From positions 1 through 10,017 of the forward strand of contig JASKZX010000190.1 in NCBI GenBank assembly GCA_030147435.1: DNA of 10,017 nucleotides. The letters run 5' to 3'. The position numbers and the translations under genes are program-made. Each line of letters opens with the position of its first letter. The first letter of the stretch is position 1. The notes under the pieces were generated by a model that saw only the letters and a program-made list of their open reading frames with translations, was not told the origin of the DNA and did not search any database. This DNA comes from Savagea sp. (GTDB lineage Bacteria; Bacillota; Bacilli; Bacillales_A; Planococcaceae). Positions 1-6,691 of the stretch are shown here, in pieces.

Positions 1-84
1 GAAAAAGCGACAGTTCTCGTCGATATGTTCGGTCGAGAAACAAAAGTTGAACTAGAGTTTGAAAAAATTCGTAAAGTAGACTAA
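1..84 (+). CDS. nusG: Transcription factor NusG, C-terminal end (partial)
   Basis: Only the last 27 codons and the TAA stop are inside the window. They read EKATVLVDMFGRETKVELEF followed by EKIRKVD. This is the end of the KOW domain of NusG, with the family's typical FGRET-VELEF strand pattern. NusG binds the clamp of RNA polymerase, affects pausing and termination, and in some bacteria links polymerase to ribosomal protein S10 or to Rho. The gene lies directly upstream of rplK, as in most Firmicutes (usually secE-nusG-rplK). No terminator follows the stop, so some transcription from upstream probably continues into rplK. The call rests on a short piece plus gene order. Confidence 0.9.
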   Translation, partial: EKATVLVDMFGRETKVELEFEKIRKVD

Positions 85-92
85 GATTAAAC

Positions 93-121
93 TTGCGAGA
101 TATTTTAAAAGGTGGTATCAT
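93..121 (+). promoter_or_regulatory. Candidate sigma-A promoter for rplK-rplA
   Basis: A -35-like TTGCGA at 93-98 is separated by 17 bases from TATCAT at 116-121. TGG at 113-115 supplies an extended -10 (TGn). The match is 4/6 for the -35 and 5/6 for the -10, with ideal spacing. Transcription would begin near 128, giving a leader of about 125 bases before rplK. A promoter between nusG and rplK is known in B. subtilis, which supports the call. The promoter here is inferred from sequence only. Confidence 0.6.
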
Positions 122-132
122 TTCAAAGGTCA

Positions 133-159
133 AGCTTACATTTTTTATAAAATGTAGCT
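133..159 (+). repeat. Hairpin in the rplK leader
   Basis: AGCTTACATTTT (133-144) can pair with AAAATGTAGCT (149-159) around the loop TTAT. This gives 11 base pairs with a single bulged T. No run of T follows, so it is not an ordinary intrinsic terminator. It lies just downstream of the predicted start of transcription and could stabilise the 5' end of the transcript. That role is inference; only the inverted repeat is seen. Confidence 0.5.
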
Positions 160-201
160 CAATGACAATCTACCGGCATTAGTCGATAGACACATATTGA
201 A

Positions 202-226
202 GTGGGAGGGGCAACCCAGTGACCAC
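202..226 (+). promoter_or_regulatory. Probable L1-binding autoregulatory RNA site upstream of rplK
   Basis: GTGG (202-205) pairs with CCAC (223-226). Inside, GGG (208-210) pairs with CCC (215-217) across a GCAA tetraloop of the GNRA type. The two short helices are separated by an asymmetric internal loop: GA on the 5' side, AGTGA on the 3' side. This layout resembles the L1 site of 23S rRNA and the known L1 mRNA sites. It ends 12 bases before the SD of rplK, the right place for L1 to block translation of rplK and, by coupling, rplA. L1 autoregulation is established in other bacteria; its use here is inferred from the fold and position. Confidence 0.6.
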
Positions 227-253
227 ACTACGGACTTTAAGGAGGTGTGTCTC

Positions 254-676
254 GTGGCTAAAAAAGTAAGCACAATGGTAAAATTACAAATCCCAGCAGG
301 GAAAGCAAACCCGGCACCACCAGTTGGACCAGCATTAGGTCAAGCAGGTATTAACATTATGGGATTCTGTAAAGAATTCAACGCAAAAACAGCAGACCAA
401 GCAGGAATGATCATTCCTGTTGAGATAACTGTATTTGAAGACCGCTCATTTACTTTCATTACAAAAACTCCACCTGCATCAATTTTACTTAAAAAAGCAG
501 CTAAAATCGACAAAGGTTCAGGTGAACCAAACAAGAAAAAAGTTGCTACAGTAACTGAAGATCAGGTACGCGAAATCGCAGAGTTAAAAATGGAAGACTT
601 AAACGCTGCATCAGTGGAAGCTGCGATGGAGATGGTTAAAGGTACAGCGCGCAGTATGGGAATCACTGTTAAGTAA
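254..676 (+). CDS. rplK: 50S ribosomal protein L11
   Basis: This encodes a 140-residue protein, the usual length for L11. L11 binds the GTPase-associated region of 23S rRNA, forms the base of the L7/L12 stalk, and is needed for RelA-type stringent signalling. The N-terminal domain (about residues 1-70) has the proline-rich [11 protein letters not shown] stretch near 20-30, where thiostrepton contacts L11. The C-terminal RNA-binding domain ends in GITVK. I chose the GTG at 254 because a near-perfect SD, AAGGAGGTG (239-247), precedes it by 6 bases and the protein then begins [11 protein letters not shown], as in homologues. The frame is open back to an ATG at 197, but that extension would add 19 unrelated residues and run through the L1 site. 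L1 binding probably represses this gene. Confidence 0.97.
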   Translation: MAKKVSTMVKLQIPAGKANPAPPVGPALGQAGINIMGFCKEFNAKTADQAGMIIPVEITVFEDRSFTFITKTPPASILLKKAAKIDKGSGEPNKKKVATVTEDQVREIAELKMEDLNAASVEAAMEMVKGTARSMGITVK

Positions 677-701
677 TTTTCATACACGTCGTACGTTTCG
701 T

Positions 702-735
702 AGGTTGCGCCTTTTCTTAAGAAGGGACGCAACCT
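702..735 (+). repeat. Hairpin between rplK and rplA
   Basis: AGGTTGCG (702-709) pairs perfectly with CGCAACCT (728-735). Inside, CCTT and AAGG with flanking bases can extend the helix imperfectly, so most of the 34 bases can fold. No T run follows, which argues against a terminator. It sits 51 bases before rplA and just before the second L1-like box. It may protect or process the rplK end of the message; this is inference. Confidence 0.5.
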
Positions 736-740
736 TATTC

Positions 741-768
741 GTGGGAGGTATAATTCCGCTAGCACCAC
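741..768 (+). promoter_or_regulatory. Second L1-like box upstream of rplA
   Basis: The octamer GTGGGAGG at 741-748 is identical to the one at 202-209 in the rplK leader. Here too GTGG (741-744) can pair with CCAC (765-768), and GG (747-748) with CC (756-757). The box ends just before the rplA SD AGAGGAGG (771-778). The inner helix is weak and the 3' side of the internal loop (GCTAGCA) differs from that of the first copy. L1 binding at this site is therefore less certain than at the first box. The identical octamer and equivalent position suggest a second site for the same regulator. Confidence 0.4.
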
Positions 769-786
769 AAAGAGGAGGAAATATTA

Positions 787-1485
787 ATGGGTAAAAAATT
801 CGAAGACGCGATCAAAAAAGTTGACCGCGAAAAAGAATATGAATATACAGAAGCAATCGAGCTTGCAAAAGAAACAAGCACGACAAACTTTGACGCAACT
901 GTAGAAGTTGCATTCCGTTTAAACATTGACGTTTCTAAAAACGATCAACAAATTCGTGGAGCAGTAGTGCTTCCAAACGGAACAGGTAAAACACAAACAG
1001 TTCTCGTTTTCGCTAAAGGCGAAAAAGCGAAAGAAGCTGAAGCTGCAGGAGCAGACTTCGTTGGCGATGCAGACTTAATCGAAAAAATCCAAGGCGGATG
1101 GCTCGATTTTGACGCAGTCGTTGCAACACCTGACATGATGGGAGAAGTTGGTAAAATCGGACGTGTCTTAGGACCAAAAGGTTTAATGCCAAACCCTAAA
1201 ACAGGAACAGTTACTTTCGACGTAGAAAAAGCTGTTAGCGAAATCAAAGCAGGTAAAGTAGAGTACCGCGCTGATAAAGCAGGTATTATCCACGCACCTA
1301 TCGGAAAAGTTTCATTTGAAACAGCTGACCTCGTGAAAAACTTCGAGAAAATGTTCAACACAGTTCTCGCAGCACGTCCAGCAGCAGTTAAAGGAACTTA
1401 CATGCAGTCACTTCACGTGACAACAACGATGGGACCTTCTGTTAAAATTAATCCTTTAACAGCAGTACCAGCTGACGAAGAATAA
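787..1485 (+). CDS. rplA: 50S ribosomal protein L1
   Basis: This 232-residue protein has the expected length of bacterial L1. L1 forms the mobile stalk beside the ribosomal E site, helps release deacylated tRNA, and in many bacteria represses its own operon. The sequence is recognisable throughout, including [14 protein letters not shown] at about residues 129-142, [16 protein letters not shown], and the C-terminal [13 protein letters not shown]. The ATG at 787 follows a strong SD (AGAGGAGG, 771-778) at 8 bases and gives the family N-terminus MGKKFEDA. The gene lies 110 bases after rplK and is probably co-transcribed with it. It ends in tandem stops (TAA TAG, 1483-1488). The -35 of the next promoter starts at the very next base. 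Confidence 0.97.
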   Translation: MGKKFEDAIKKVDREKEYEYTEAIELAKETSTTNFDATVEVAFRLNIDVSKNDQQIRGAVVLPNGTGKTQTVLVFAKGEKAKEAEAAGADFVGDADLIEKIQGGWLDFDAVVATPDMMGEVGKIGRVLGPKGLMPNPKTGTVTFDVEKAVSEIKAGKVEYRADKAGIIHAPIGKVSFETADLVKNFEKMFNTVLAARPAAVKGTYMQSLHVTTTMGPSVKINPLTAVPADEE

Positions 1486-1488
1486 TAG

Positions 1489-1518
1489 TTGACAAACGTT
1501 TTTGTCCTATGCTATGCT
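1489..1518 (+). promoter_or_regulatory. Sigma-A promoter for rplJ-rplL
   Basis: A perfect consensus -35, TTGACA (1489-1494), is followed after 18 bases by TATGCT (1513-1518). TGC at 1510-1512 supplies an extended -10. A second TATGCT at 1508-1513 is too close to the -35 to be useful. Transcription would start near 1525, about 26 bases before the recognisable L10 leader. The promoter begins immediately after the tandem stops of rplA. Confidence 0.7.
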
Positions 1519-1550
1519 CTTTCATGGTTATAAATTGAATATCCATTTGT

Positions 1551-1660
1551 ACCGAAGACAGTAGGGGTGGCTTGCCACATAATGATCCTACCGAGGACTG
1601 ACGTTTATTAACGACTATTCTACCCTCATGTCTTCTTATGGAAGAATGAGGGTTTTTTAT
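1551..1660 (+). ncRNA. Ribosomal protein L10 leader (cis-regulatory RNA)
   Basis: The block from CCGAAGACAGTAGG to TCCTACCGAGGACTG matches the Firmicutes L10 leader as I know it. The hairpin forms from GTAGG (1561-1565) with CCTAC (1587-1591), capped by GTGGC/GCCAC (1567-1571 with 1574-1578). An ATAATGAT internal loop lies on the 3' side, and CAG/CTG (1559-1561 with 1598-1600) could close it. L10, complexed with L12, binds such leaders and lowers expression of rplJL. An intrinsic terminator follows at 1623-1658, and GAAGACA (1554-1560) is perfectly complementary to TGTCTTC (1629-1635) in the terminator's 5' arm. That offers an antitermination pairing. The family call rests on recognised motifs and position; the switching mechanism is inferred. 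Confidence 0.85.
1623..1658 (+). terminator. Intrinsic terminator (attenuator) in the L10 leader
   Basis: CCCTCAT (1623-1629) pairs with ATGAGGG (1646-1652), and TCTTC (1631-1635) with GAAGA (1641-1645). G1630 is bulged and the loop is TTATG. Six T residues follow directly (1653-1658). It lies 40 bases before rplJ, downstream of that gene's own promoter, so it must be read through for rplJL to be expressed. This is the expected form of an attenuator controlled by L10. Confidence 0.88.
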
Positions 1661-1698
1661 ATCGGTATAAGTGCAACAAGTAATGAGGAGGTGTCAAT

Positions 1699-2211
1699 AT
1701 GAGCAAAATTTTAGATGCAAAAAAAGCAGTAGTAACTGAAATTGCAGAAAAAATGAAAACAGCATCTGCTGTATTAGTAGTAGACTACCGTGGTCTTAAA
1801 GTGGAACAAGCGACTGAATTACGTAAACAATTACGTGAAGCAGGAGTAGACTTCAAAGTTTACAAAAACACGATGACACGTCGTGCGGCTGAAGAAACAG
1901 GATTTGAAGCATTAATTCCACATTTAAAAGGACCTAACGCAATTGCATTCTCAGAAGAAGACGTAATTGCACCTGCAAAAGTATTACATAACTTCGCGAA
2001 AGAAAACGAAGATTTAGTAATTAAAGCAGGAGTTATCGAAGGTGAAGAAGTAACTGTAGAAGAGATTCAAGCTCTTGCAGAACTTCCATCACGCGACGGT
2101 CTTTTATCTATGCTTCTCAGCGTGCTCGAAGCACCAATGCGTAACGTTGCTCTCGCAGCAAAAGCAGTTGCAGACAAAAAAGCAGAAGAAGGCGAAGAAG
2201 AAGGCGCATAA
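1699..2211 (+). CDS. rplJ: 50S ribosomal protein L10
   Basis: This 170-residue protein is slightly longer than my recollection of B. subtilis L10 (about 166). L10 anchors the L7/L12 dimers to the ribosome and, with them, regulates its own leader. The N-terminal rRNA-binding domain is clear, with [20 protein letters not shown] near residues 29-48 and [13 protein letters not shown] after it. The C-terminal alpha helix that carries L12 dimers includes [20 protein letters not shown] and ends in an acidic GEEEGA tail. The ATG at 1699 follows the SD GAGGAGGTG (1685-1693) at 5 bases. It is preceded by its own promoter and L10 leader and followed 72 bases later by rplL. Confidence 0.97.
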   Translation: MSKILDAKKAVVTEIAEKMKTASAVLVVDYRGLKVEQATELRKQLREAGVDFKVYKNTMTRRAAEETGFEALIPHLKGPNAIAFSEEDVIAPAKVLHNFAKENEDLVIKAGVIEGEEVTVEEIQALAELPSRDGLLSMLLSVLEAPMRNVALAAKAVADKKAEEGEEEGA

Positions 2212-2225
2212 GCATCTCTTTCGTC

Positions 2226-2241
2226 GAGTGGCTTAACACTC
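2226..2241 (+). repeat. Small hairpin and A-rich spacer between rplJ and rplL
   Basis: GAGTG (2226-2230) pairs with CACTC (2237-2241) around a six-base loop. An unstructured A-rich run (2242-2263) follows, leading into the rplL SD TTAGGAGG (2267-2274). L12 is needed in several copies per ribosome while L10 is needed once. An open A-rich leader with a strong SD would help rplL translate more efficiently than rplJ. The hairpin is short and its role is inferred. Confidence 0.4.
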
Positions 2242-2283
2242 AACAACAAATAAAAAACAAAACCTATTAGGAGGAAATATACA

Positions 2284-2646
2284 ATGACTAAAGATCAAAT
2301 CATTGAAGCAATCAAAGAAATGACAGTTCTCGAACTCAACGAATTAGTTGAAGCAATCGAAGAAGAATTCGGCGTAACAGCAGCAGCACCAGTAGCAGTA
2401 GCAGGAGGCGGAGACGCAGGCGGCGGAGCTGAGCAATCAGAATTCGACGTTATCCTCGCTGAAGCAGGAGCACAAAAAATCAAAGTTATCAAAGCAGTTC
2501 GCGAAATTACAGGCCTCGGCTTAAAAGACGCGAAAGCAATGGTAGACGAAGCGCCTAAAGCAGTTAAAGAAGGCGTAGATAAAGAAGAAGCTGAAGAACT
2601 CAAAGCGAAACTTGAAGAAGTTGGCGCAGTAGTAGAACTTAAATAA
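2284..2646 (+). CDS. rplL: 50S ribosomal protein L7/L12
   Basis: This 120-residue acidic protein has the normal L7/L12 length. L7/L12 is the multicopy stalk protein that recruits and stimulates translational GTPases such as EF-Tu and EF-G. The N-terminal dimerisation domain (about 1-32, [16 protein letters not shown]) is followed by the Ala/Gly-rich flexible hinge (about 33-50, with [16 protein letters not shown]). The C-terminal factor-binding domain includes [20 protein letters not shown] and ends in GAVVELK. The ATG at 2284 has an SD TTAGGAGG 9 bases upstream. A strong intrinsic terminator begins 21 bases after the stop, marking the main end of the rplJL transcript. Confidence 0.98.
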   Translation: MTKDQIIEAIKEMTVLELNELVEAIEEEFGVTAAAPVAVAGGGDAGGGAEQSEFDVILAEAGAQKIKVIKAVREITGLGLKDAKAMVDEAPKAVKEGVDKEEAEELKAKLEEVGAVVELK

Positions 2647-2666
2647 GAAGCGATTCTTACAAAAGC

Positions 2667-2700
2667 GAAAGCTCGTTCATCGGACGAGCTTTCTTTTTTT
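2667..2700 (+). terminator. Intrinsic terminator after rplL
   Basis: GAAAGCTCGT (2667-2676) pairs perfectly with ACGAGCTTTC (2684-2693). The ten-pair stem has the seven-base loop TCATCGG and is followed by seven T residues (2694-2700). It separates the ribosomal-protein genes from rpoBC. Any transcription that continues into rpoB from upstream must read through it. Terminators at this position are known to reduce polymerase gene expression relative to rplJL in other bacteria. Confidence 0.92.
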
Positions 2701-2763
2701 AACGAGGACTCTCGTTGATGAAGCTTCATGCAAGGCGTGGATTTTTCATGAACGAAGAGTCTC
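2701..2763 (+). repeat. Cluster of palindromes downstream of the rplL terminator
   Basis: AACGAG (2701-2706) pairs with CTCGTT (2711-2716) around GACT. It is followed by the perfect 12-base palindrome ATGAAGCTTCAT (2718-2729). The segment at 2704-2716 is also nearly complementary to AACGAAGAGTCTC (2751-2763), so a longer alternative stem is possible. No T run follows and no gene is present. I do not recognise the element. It could be remnant sequence, a second folding domain at the transcript end, or a protein-binding site. Confidence 0.4.
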
Positions 2764-2817
2764 ATGTTTTGTCACAATTTCCATAAACGAAAAAAAGAAG
2801 AATGTCAAGGTAAAAAA

Positions 2818-2863
2818 TTGACTAAGTGAAAGTTGTATGCTAGCATTGTATAATGCATATAAT
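2818..2863 (+). promoter_or_regulatory. Candidate promoter(s) for rpoB-rpoC
   Basis: TTGACT (2818-2823) is followed after 17 bases by TAGCAT (2841-2846), with TGC at 2838-2840 giving an extended -10. Two perfect TATAAT hexamers lie just downstream (2849-2854 and 2858-2863). The first of these has GTGAAA at the right distance as a weak -35 (2826-2831). The best pair would start transcription near 2853 and produce a leader of about 240 bases before rpoB. Which -10 is used cannot be decided from sequence alone. The promoter sits between two intrinsic terminators, supporting separate control of rpoBC. Confidence 0.6.
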
Positions 2864-3096
2864 GTTGCACCTTTATGCACTCATAACTGTTTGACGCAAG
2901 AAAAATAGTTTCAAAAGATGGAGCAGTCGCTCACATCGAGCATAAAGTAATTTTTGTATCAATGGACAGTCAGTATAAGTAAAAGTAATGAAACCGAAAA
3001 TGAGCTCTCGATTTAGACTCGTTTTCTTTTTGTTTTTTCGCTACTTGTATCGTTACGAGTCAGTGAAAAACGACTATTGTTTGAGGGGTGAAAGAG
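2853..3096 (+). promoter_or_regulatory. Long, probably structured rpoB leader
   Basis: No convincing gene lies between the candidate promoter and the rpoB start. The region holds an eight-pair hairpin: GATG/CATC (2917-2920 with 2934-2937) stacked on GAGC/GCTC (2921-2924 with 2929-2932), loop AGTC. It is followed by the terminator at 2996-3038. ATCGAG (2935-2940) is perfectly complementary to CTCGAT (3007-3012) in the terminator's upper stem and loop. GACTCGT (3016-3022) can pair with ACGAGTC (3055-3061) after read-through. The design resembles an attenuator leader, but no known riboswitch or T-box motif is recognisable. Confidence 0.4.
2996..3038 (+). terminator. Intrinsic terminator upstream of rpoB (candidate attenuator)
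   Basis: GAAAATGAG (2996-3004) pairs with CTCGTTTTC (3018-3026), with one G-U pair. TCT (3006-3008) adds three pairs with AGA (3015-3017) past a bulged C, leaving a six-base loop. The downstream tract is T5-G-T6 (3027-3038). The stem is AT-rich, so it may be leaky. It lies downstream of the candidate rpoB promoter and 58 bases before the rpoB start, so all transcripts reaching rpoB must pass it. Regulation of this kind is inferred, not shown. Confidence 0.65.
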
Positions 3097-6000
3097 TTGA
3101 CAGGTCATTTAGTACAATACGGTCAACACCGTCAGCGTAGAAGTTTTGCGCGAATCGAAGAAGTGTTAGATTTGCCAAACTTAATTGAAATTCAGACGGC
3201 ATCTTATGATTGGTTCTTAAACGAAGGAATCCGTGAGATGTTTCGGGATATTTCCCCGATTGAGGATTTCACAGGAAATCTTGCATTAGAATTTGTCGAT
3301 TATAAATTAGAAGAACCGAAGTATCCAGTTGAAGAAGCAAAAGAAAGAGACGTCACATACTCTGCACCGCTTCGTGTGAAAGTACGTTTACACAACAAAG
3401 AAACCGAAGAGGTAAAAGAGCAAGAAGTATTCATGGGTGATTTCCCACTCATGACAGAAACAGGGACGTTTATTATTAACGGAGCAGAACGTGTTATCGT
3501 TTCTCAGCTCGTACGTTCACCAAGTGTGTACTACAACGAGAAAGTAGATAAAAACGGAAAACGCGGACTTGAATCAACAGTGATTCCAAACCGCGGTGCT
3601 TGGTTAGAATACGAAACAGACGCAAAAGACGTCGTACACGTTCGTATCGACCGCACACGTAAATTGCCGATTACTGTTTTACTCCGTGCGTTAGGATTTT
3701 CATCAGATCAAGAAATTATCGATCTGATCGGAGATAATGAGTTTTTACGCAATACACTTGAAAAAGATAATACAGAAAATGCTGATCGTGCTTTACTCGA
3801 GATTTACGGTCGTCTCCGTCCAGGTGAGCCACCGACTCTTGAAAGTGCGAAAGGTCTTTTACAATCTCGATTTTTCGATCCACGCCGCTATGATTTAGCA
3901 CGTGTCGGTCGCTACAAAATGAATAAAAAGCTCCATTTACAAAACCGTCTATTCAACCAACGTATCGCAGAGACGATCGTTGATCCTGAAACAGGAGAAA
4001 TTATTATTGAAGATGGAGAAATTATTGATCGTCGTAAGCTTGATAAACTCATTCCTTTATTTGATGAAGGTCTCGCTTCAGAAGAGCTCGCTCTTTCAGG
4101 AGGCGTTTTAGATGAGCCGATGACGATTCAATCGGTAGATGTGTATGCACCAAAAGGTGAAGAAGGTCAAATCATTAAAGTGATTGCAAATGATAACGTG
4201 GACCCTGAAGTGAAATCAGTAACACGTTCAGATATCGTAGCTTCAATTAGCTACTTCTTCAACTTACTTCACGGCATCGGACATACAGACGATATCGACC
4301 ATTTAGGAAACCGTCGTTTACGTTCAGTTGGTGAGTTATTACAAAACCAATTCCGTATCGGACTTTCACGTATGGAACGTGTCGTAAAAGAACGTATGTC
4401 AATCAATGATACGAAGTCACTCGTACCACAACAGCTCATTAATATTCGACCAGTAATTGCGTCGATCAAAGAGTTCTTTGGTAGCTCTCAATTATCACAA
4501 TTCATGGACCAGACAAACCCACTTGCAGAGCTTACGCATAAGCGTCGATTATCTGCGCTTGGACCTGGTGGTTTAACACGTGAACGAGCTGGTATGGAAG
4601 TGCGTGACGTTCACTACTCTCACTACGGACGTATGTGTCCAATTGAAACGCCAGAAGGTCCGAACATTGGACTGATCAACTCATTATCAACATATGCGAA
4701 AGTCAATGAGTTTGGTTTCATTGAAACACCATATCGTCGAGTAGATCCAGAAACAGGCCGCATTACAGACCGTATCGATTATTTAACAGCAGACCTTGAA
4801 GATAACTATATCGTTGCGCAAGCGGATGAACCGTTAAATGAAGATGGTTCATTTGCAAACGAAGAGGTCGTAGGACGTTTCCGTGGAGACAACAGTGTAT
4901 TCAAACGAGAAACTGTCGACTACATGGACGTTTCACCAAAACAAGTCGTATCTGCTGCGACAGCGTGTATCCCGTTCCTTGAAAACGACGACTCGAACCG
5001 TGCGTTAATGGGAGCGAACATGCAACGTCAAGCAGTACCATTACTGATTCCACGTTCACCGTTAGTCGGTACAGGAATGGAATACGTATCAGCACGTGAT
5101 TCAGGTGCAGCAGTCCTTTCAAAATATGAAGGAATTGTTGAGTACGTAGCCGCTAATGAGATTCGCGTTCGTTCAATCGAAGAAGTAGATGGTCAAGAGA
5201 TTCAAGGTGACTTAACTGTTTACCGTTTAGAAAACTTCGTCCGCTCTAACCAAGGAACATGCTATAACCAACGTCCGATCGTATCAGTTGGCGATCGTGT
5301 ACAAAAAGGTGACGTATTAGCAGACGGACCATCGATGGAACTCGGAGAGCTCGCACTCGGTCAAAACGTTTTAACAGCGTTCATGACTTGGGACGGCTAC
5401 AACTACGAGGATGCGATCATTATGAGTGAGCGTCTCGTAAAAGATGATGTTTTCACATCGATTCATATTGAAGAATACGAATCAGAAGCACGTGATACGA
5501 AACTCGGTCCAGAAGAAATTACTCGCGACATTCCAAACGTCGGAGAAGAAGCGCTTCGTAACTTAGATGAGCGTGGAATCGTCCGAATCGGAGCTGAAGT
5601 GCGCGATGGCGATATTCTCGTCGGTAAAGTAACACCTAAAGGGGTTACAGAATTAACGGCAGAAGAACGCCTCTTACACGCAATCTTCGGAGAGAAAGCA
5701 CGTGAAGTACGTGATACGTCACTTCGTGTACCACACGGAGCAGGCGGAATCGTTCACGACGTGAAAGTATTTAACCGTGAAGACGGTGACGAGCTTTCAC
5801 CAGGAGTGAACCAACTCGTACGCGTTTATATCGTGCAAAAACGTAAAATTTCAGTCGGAGACAAAATGGCAGGTCGTCACGGTAACAAAGGGGTTATTTC
5901 CCGAATCTTACCTGAAGAAGATATGCCACACTTACCAGATGGTACACCGATCGACGTCATGTTAAACCCTCTCGGGGTTCCATCACGTATGAACATCGGA

Positions 6001-6627
6001 CAAGTACTCGAGCTTCACTTAGGTATGGCTGCACATAAACTAGGCATCCATACAGCGACACCAGTATTTGACGGAGCGACAGAAGATGACGTTCTCGACA
6101 TTATGGATGAAGCAGGTATGGCTCCTGATGGAAAAACAGTTCTTTATGACGGACGTACAGGTGAACCATTCGATAGCCGTGTATCTGTAGGTATGATGTA
6201 TCTCATCAAATTATCTCACATGGTTGACGATAAAATTCACGGTCGTTCAACAGGACCTTACTCACTCGTTACACAGCAACCACTCGGAGGTAAAGCACAA
6301 TTCGGTGGACAGCGTTTCGGTGAGATGGAAGTATGGGCACTTGAAGCATATGGTGCAGCATACACGTTACAAGAAATCTTAACAGTAAAATCAGACGACG
6401 TTGTCGGACGTGTGAAAACGTACGAAGCGATCGTTAAAGGCCAAAGCATTCCAAAACCGGGCGTACCAGAGTCATTTAAAGTTCTTATTAAAGAATTACA
6501 AAGTTTAGGACTCGACGTAAAAATGCTTTCAGCTGATTTTGAAGAAATTGAGATGCAAAATGACGATGATGAGCAATTATCGAACTCGATGGATTTAGTA
6601 GATAAAAAAGATCAACCTGTATCGTAA
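3097..6627 (+). CDS. rpoB: DNA-directed RNA polymerase beta subunit
   Basis: This encodes a complete beta subunit of 1176 residues, near the usual Bacillales size. Beta forms one pincer of RNA polymerase and part of the active centre. Visible landmarks are the rifampicin-binding region at about 464-490 ([20 protein letters not shown]), [20 protein letters not shown] near 630-649, [10 protein letters not shown], the active-site lysines in [12 protein letters not shown] (K923 and K931), and the C-terminal [19 protein letters not shown]. The tail is acidic and divergent ([11 protein letters not shown]). I chose TTG 3097 because the SD GAGGGGTG (3083-3090) lies 6 bases before it and the product begins MTGHLVQYG, as in Bacillus. 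The upstream GTG at 3088 lies inside that SD. Rifampicin positions Q468, D471, H481 and S486 carry the sensitive-type residues. Confidence 0.97.
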   Translation: MTGHLVQYGQHRQRRSFARIEEVLDLPNLIEIQTASYDWFLNEGIREMFRDISPIEDFTGNLALEFVDYKLEEPKYPVEEAKERDVTYSAPLRVKVRLHNKETEEVKEQEVFMGDFPLMTETGTFIINGAERVIVSQLVRSPSVYYNEKVDKNGKRGLESTVIPNRGAWLEYETDAKDVVHVRIDRTRKLPITVLLRALGFSSDQEIIDLIGDNEFLRNTLEKDNTENADRALLEIYGRLRPGEPPTLESAKGLLQSRFFDPRRYDLARVGRYKMNKKLHLQNRLFNQRIAETIVDPETGEIIIEDGEIIDRRKLDKLIPLFDEGLASEELALSGGVLDEPMTIQSVDVYAPKGEEGQIIKVIANDNVDPEVKSVTRSDIVASISYFFNLLHGIGHTDDIDHLGNRRLRSVGELLQNQFRIGLSRMERVVKERMSINDTKSLVPQQLINIRPVIASIKEFFGSSQLSQFMDQTNPLAELTHKRRLSALGPGGLTRERAGMEVRDVHYSHYGRMCPIETPEGPNIGLINSLSTYAKVNEFGFIETPYRRVDPETGRITDRIDYLTADLEDNYIVAQADEPLNEDGSFANEEVVGRFRGDNSVFKRETVDYMDVSPKQVVSAATACIPFLENDDSNRALMGANMQRQAVPLLIPRSPLVGTGMEYVSARDSGAAVLSKYEGIVEYVAANEIRVRSIEEVDGQEIQGDLTVYRLENFVRSNQGTCYNQRPIVSVGDRVQKGDVLADGPSMELGELALGQNVLTAFMTWDGYNYEDAIIMSERLVKDDVFTSIHIEEYESEARDTKLGPEEITRDIPNVGEEALRNLDERGIVRIGAEVRDGDILVGKVTPKGVTELTAEERLLHAIFGEKAREVRDTSLRVPHGAGGIVHDVKVFNREDGDELSPGVNQLVRVYIVQKRKISVGDKMAGRHGNKGVISRILPEEDMPHLPDGTPIDVMLNPLGVPSRMNIGQVLELHLGMAAHKLGIHTATPVFDGATEDDVLDIMDEAGMAPDGKTVLYDGRTGEPFDSRVSVGMMYLIKLSHMVDDKIHGRSTGPYSLVTQQPLGGKAQFGGQRFGEMEVWALEAYGAAYTLQEILTVKSDDVVGRVKTYEAIVKGQSIPKPGVPESFKVLIKELQSLGLDVKMLSADFEEIEMQNDDDEQLSNSMDLVDKKDQPVS

Positions 6628-6669
6628 GAAGAATGCAGAGGTAAGCTTGCTTACCTTCTGCCTTTCTTC
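6628..6669 (+). repeat. Long hairpin immediately after rpoB
   Basis: Three nested paired segments fold into one long stem. GAAGAA (6628-6633) pairs with TTCTTC (6664-6669), GCAGA (6635-6639) with TCTGC (6657-6661), and GGTAAGC (6640-6646) with GCTTACC (6649-6655). That is about 18 pairs with small interior bulges, starting at the base after the rpoB stop. No T run follows, so it is not a typical terminator. It could be a site for RNase III-type processing or a 3'-end stabiliser for the rpoB part of the message; both are inference. Confidence 0.65.
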
Positions 6670-6691
6670 ACCTTTAAAAGGAATACGATGA

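Noticed and set aside
197..253. N-terminal extension of L11 from an ATG at 197
   Set aside because: The 19 extra residues resemble no L11. No SD precedes 197, and the segment is the L1-type RNA site and the SD for the GTG at 254.
945..1361. Reverse-strand open frames of 60 to 156 codons opposite rplK, rplA, rplL, rpoB and rpoC
   Set aside because: They are low-complexity shadows of highly expressed genes, lack SD sites and match no family I recognise.
2853..2982. Tiny leader peptides in the rpoB leader (starts near 2853, 2918 and 2962)
   Set aside because: They are 6 to 13 codons long with no SD, and show no run of a single regulatory amino acid that would suggest translational attenuation.
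3088..3096. GTG at 3088 as the rpoB start
   Set aside because: The GTG is part of the SD GAGGGGTG. The TTG at 3097 has correct spacing and gives the family N-terminus.
4492..4560. Possible rifampicin-resistance substitution: threonine at RpoB 473, where Staphylococcus aureus has alanine
   Set aside because: Threonine is the normal residue here in Bacillus RpoB, and the main resistance positions (468, 471, 481, 486) are of the sensitive type.
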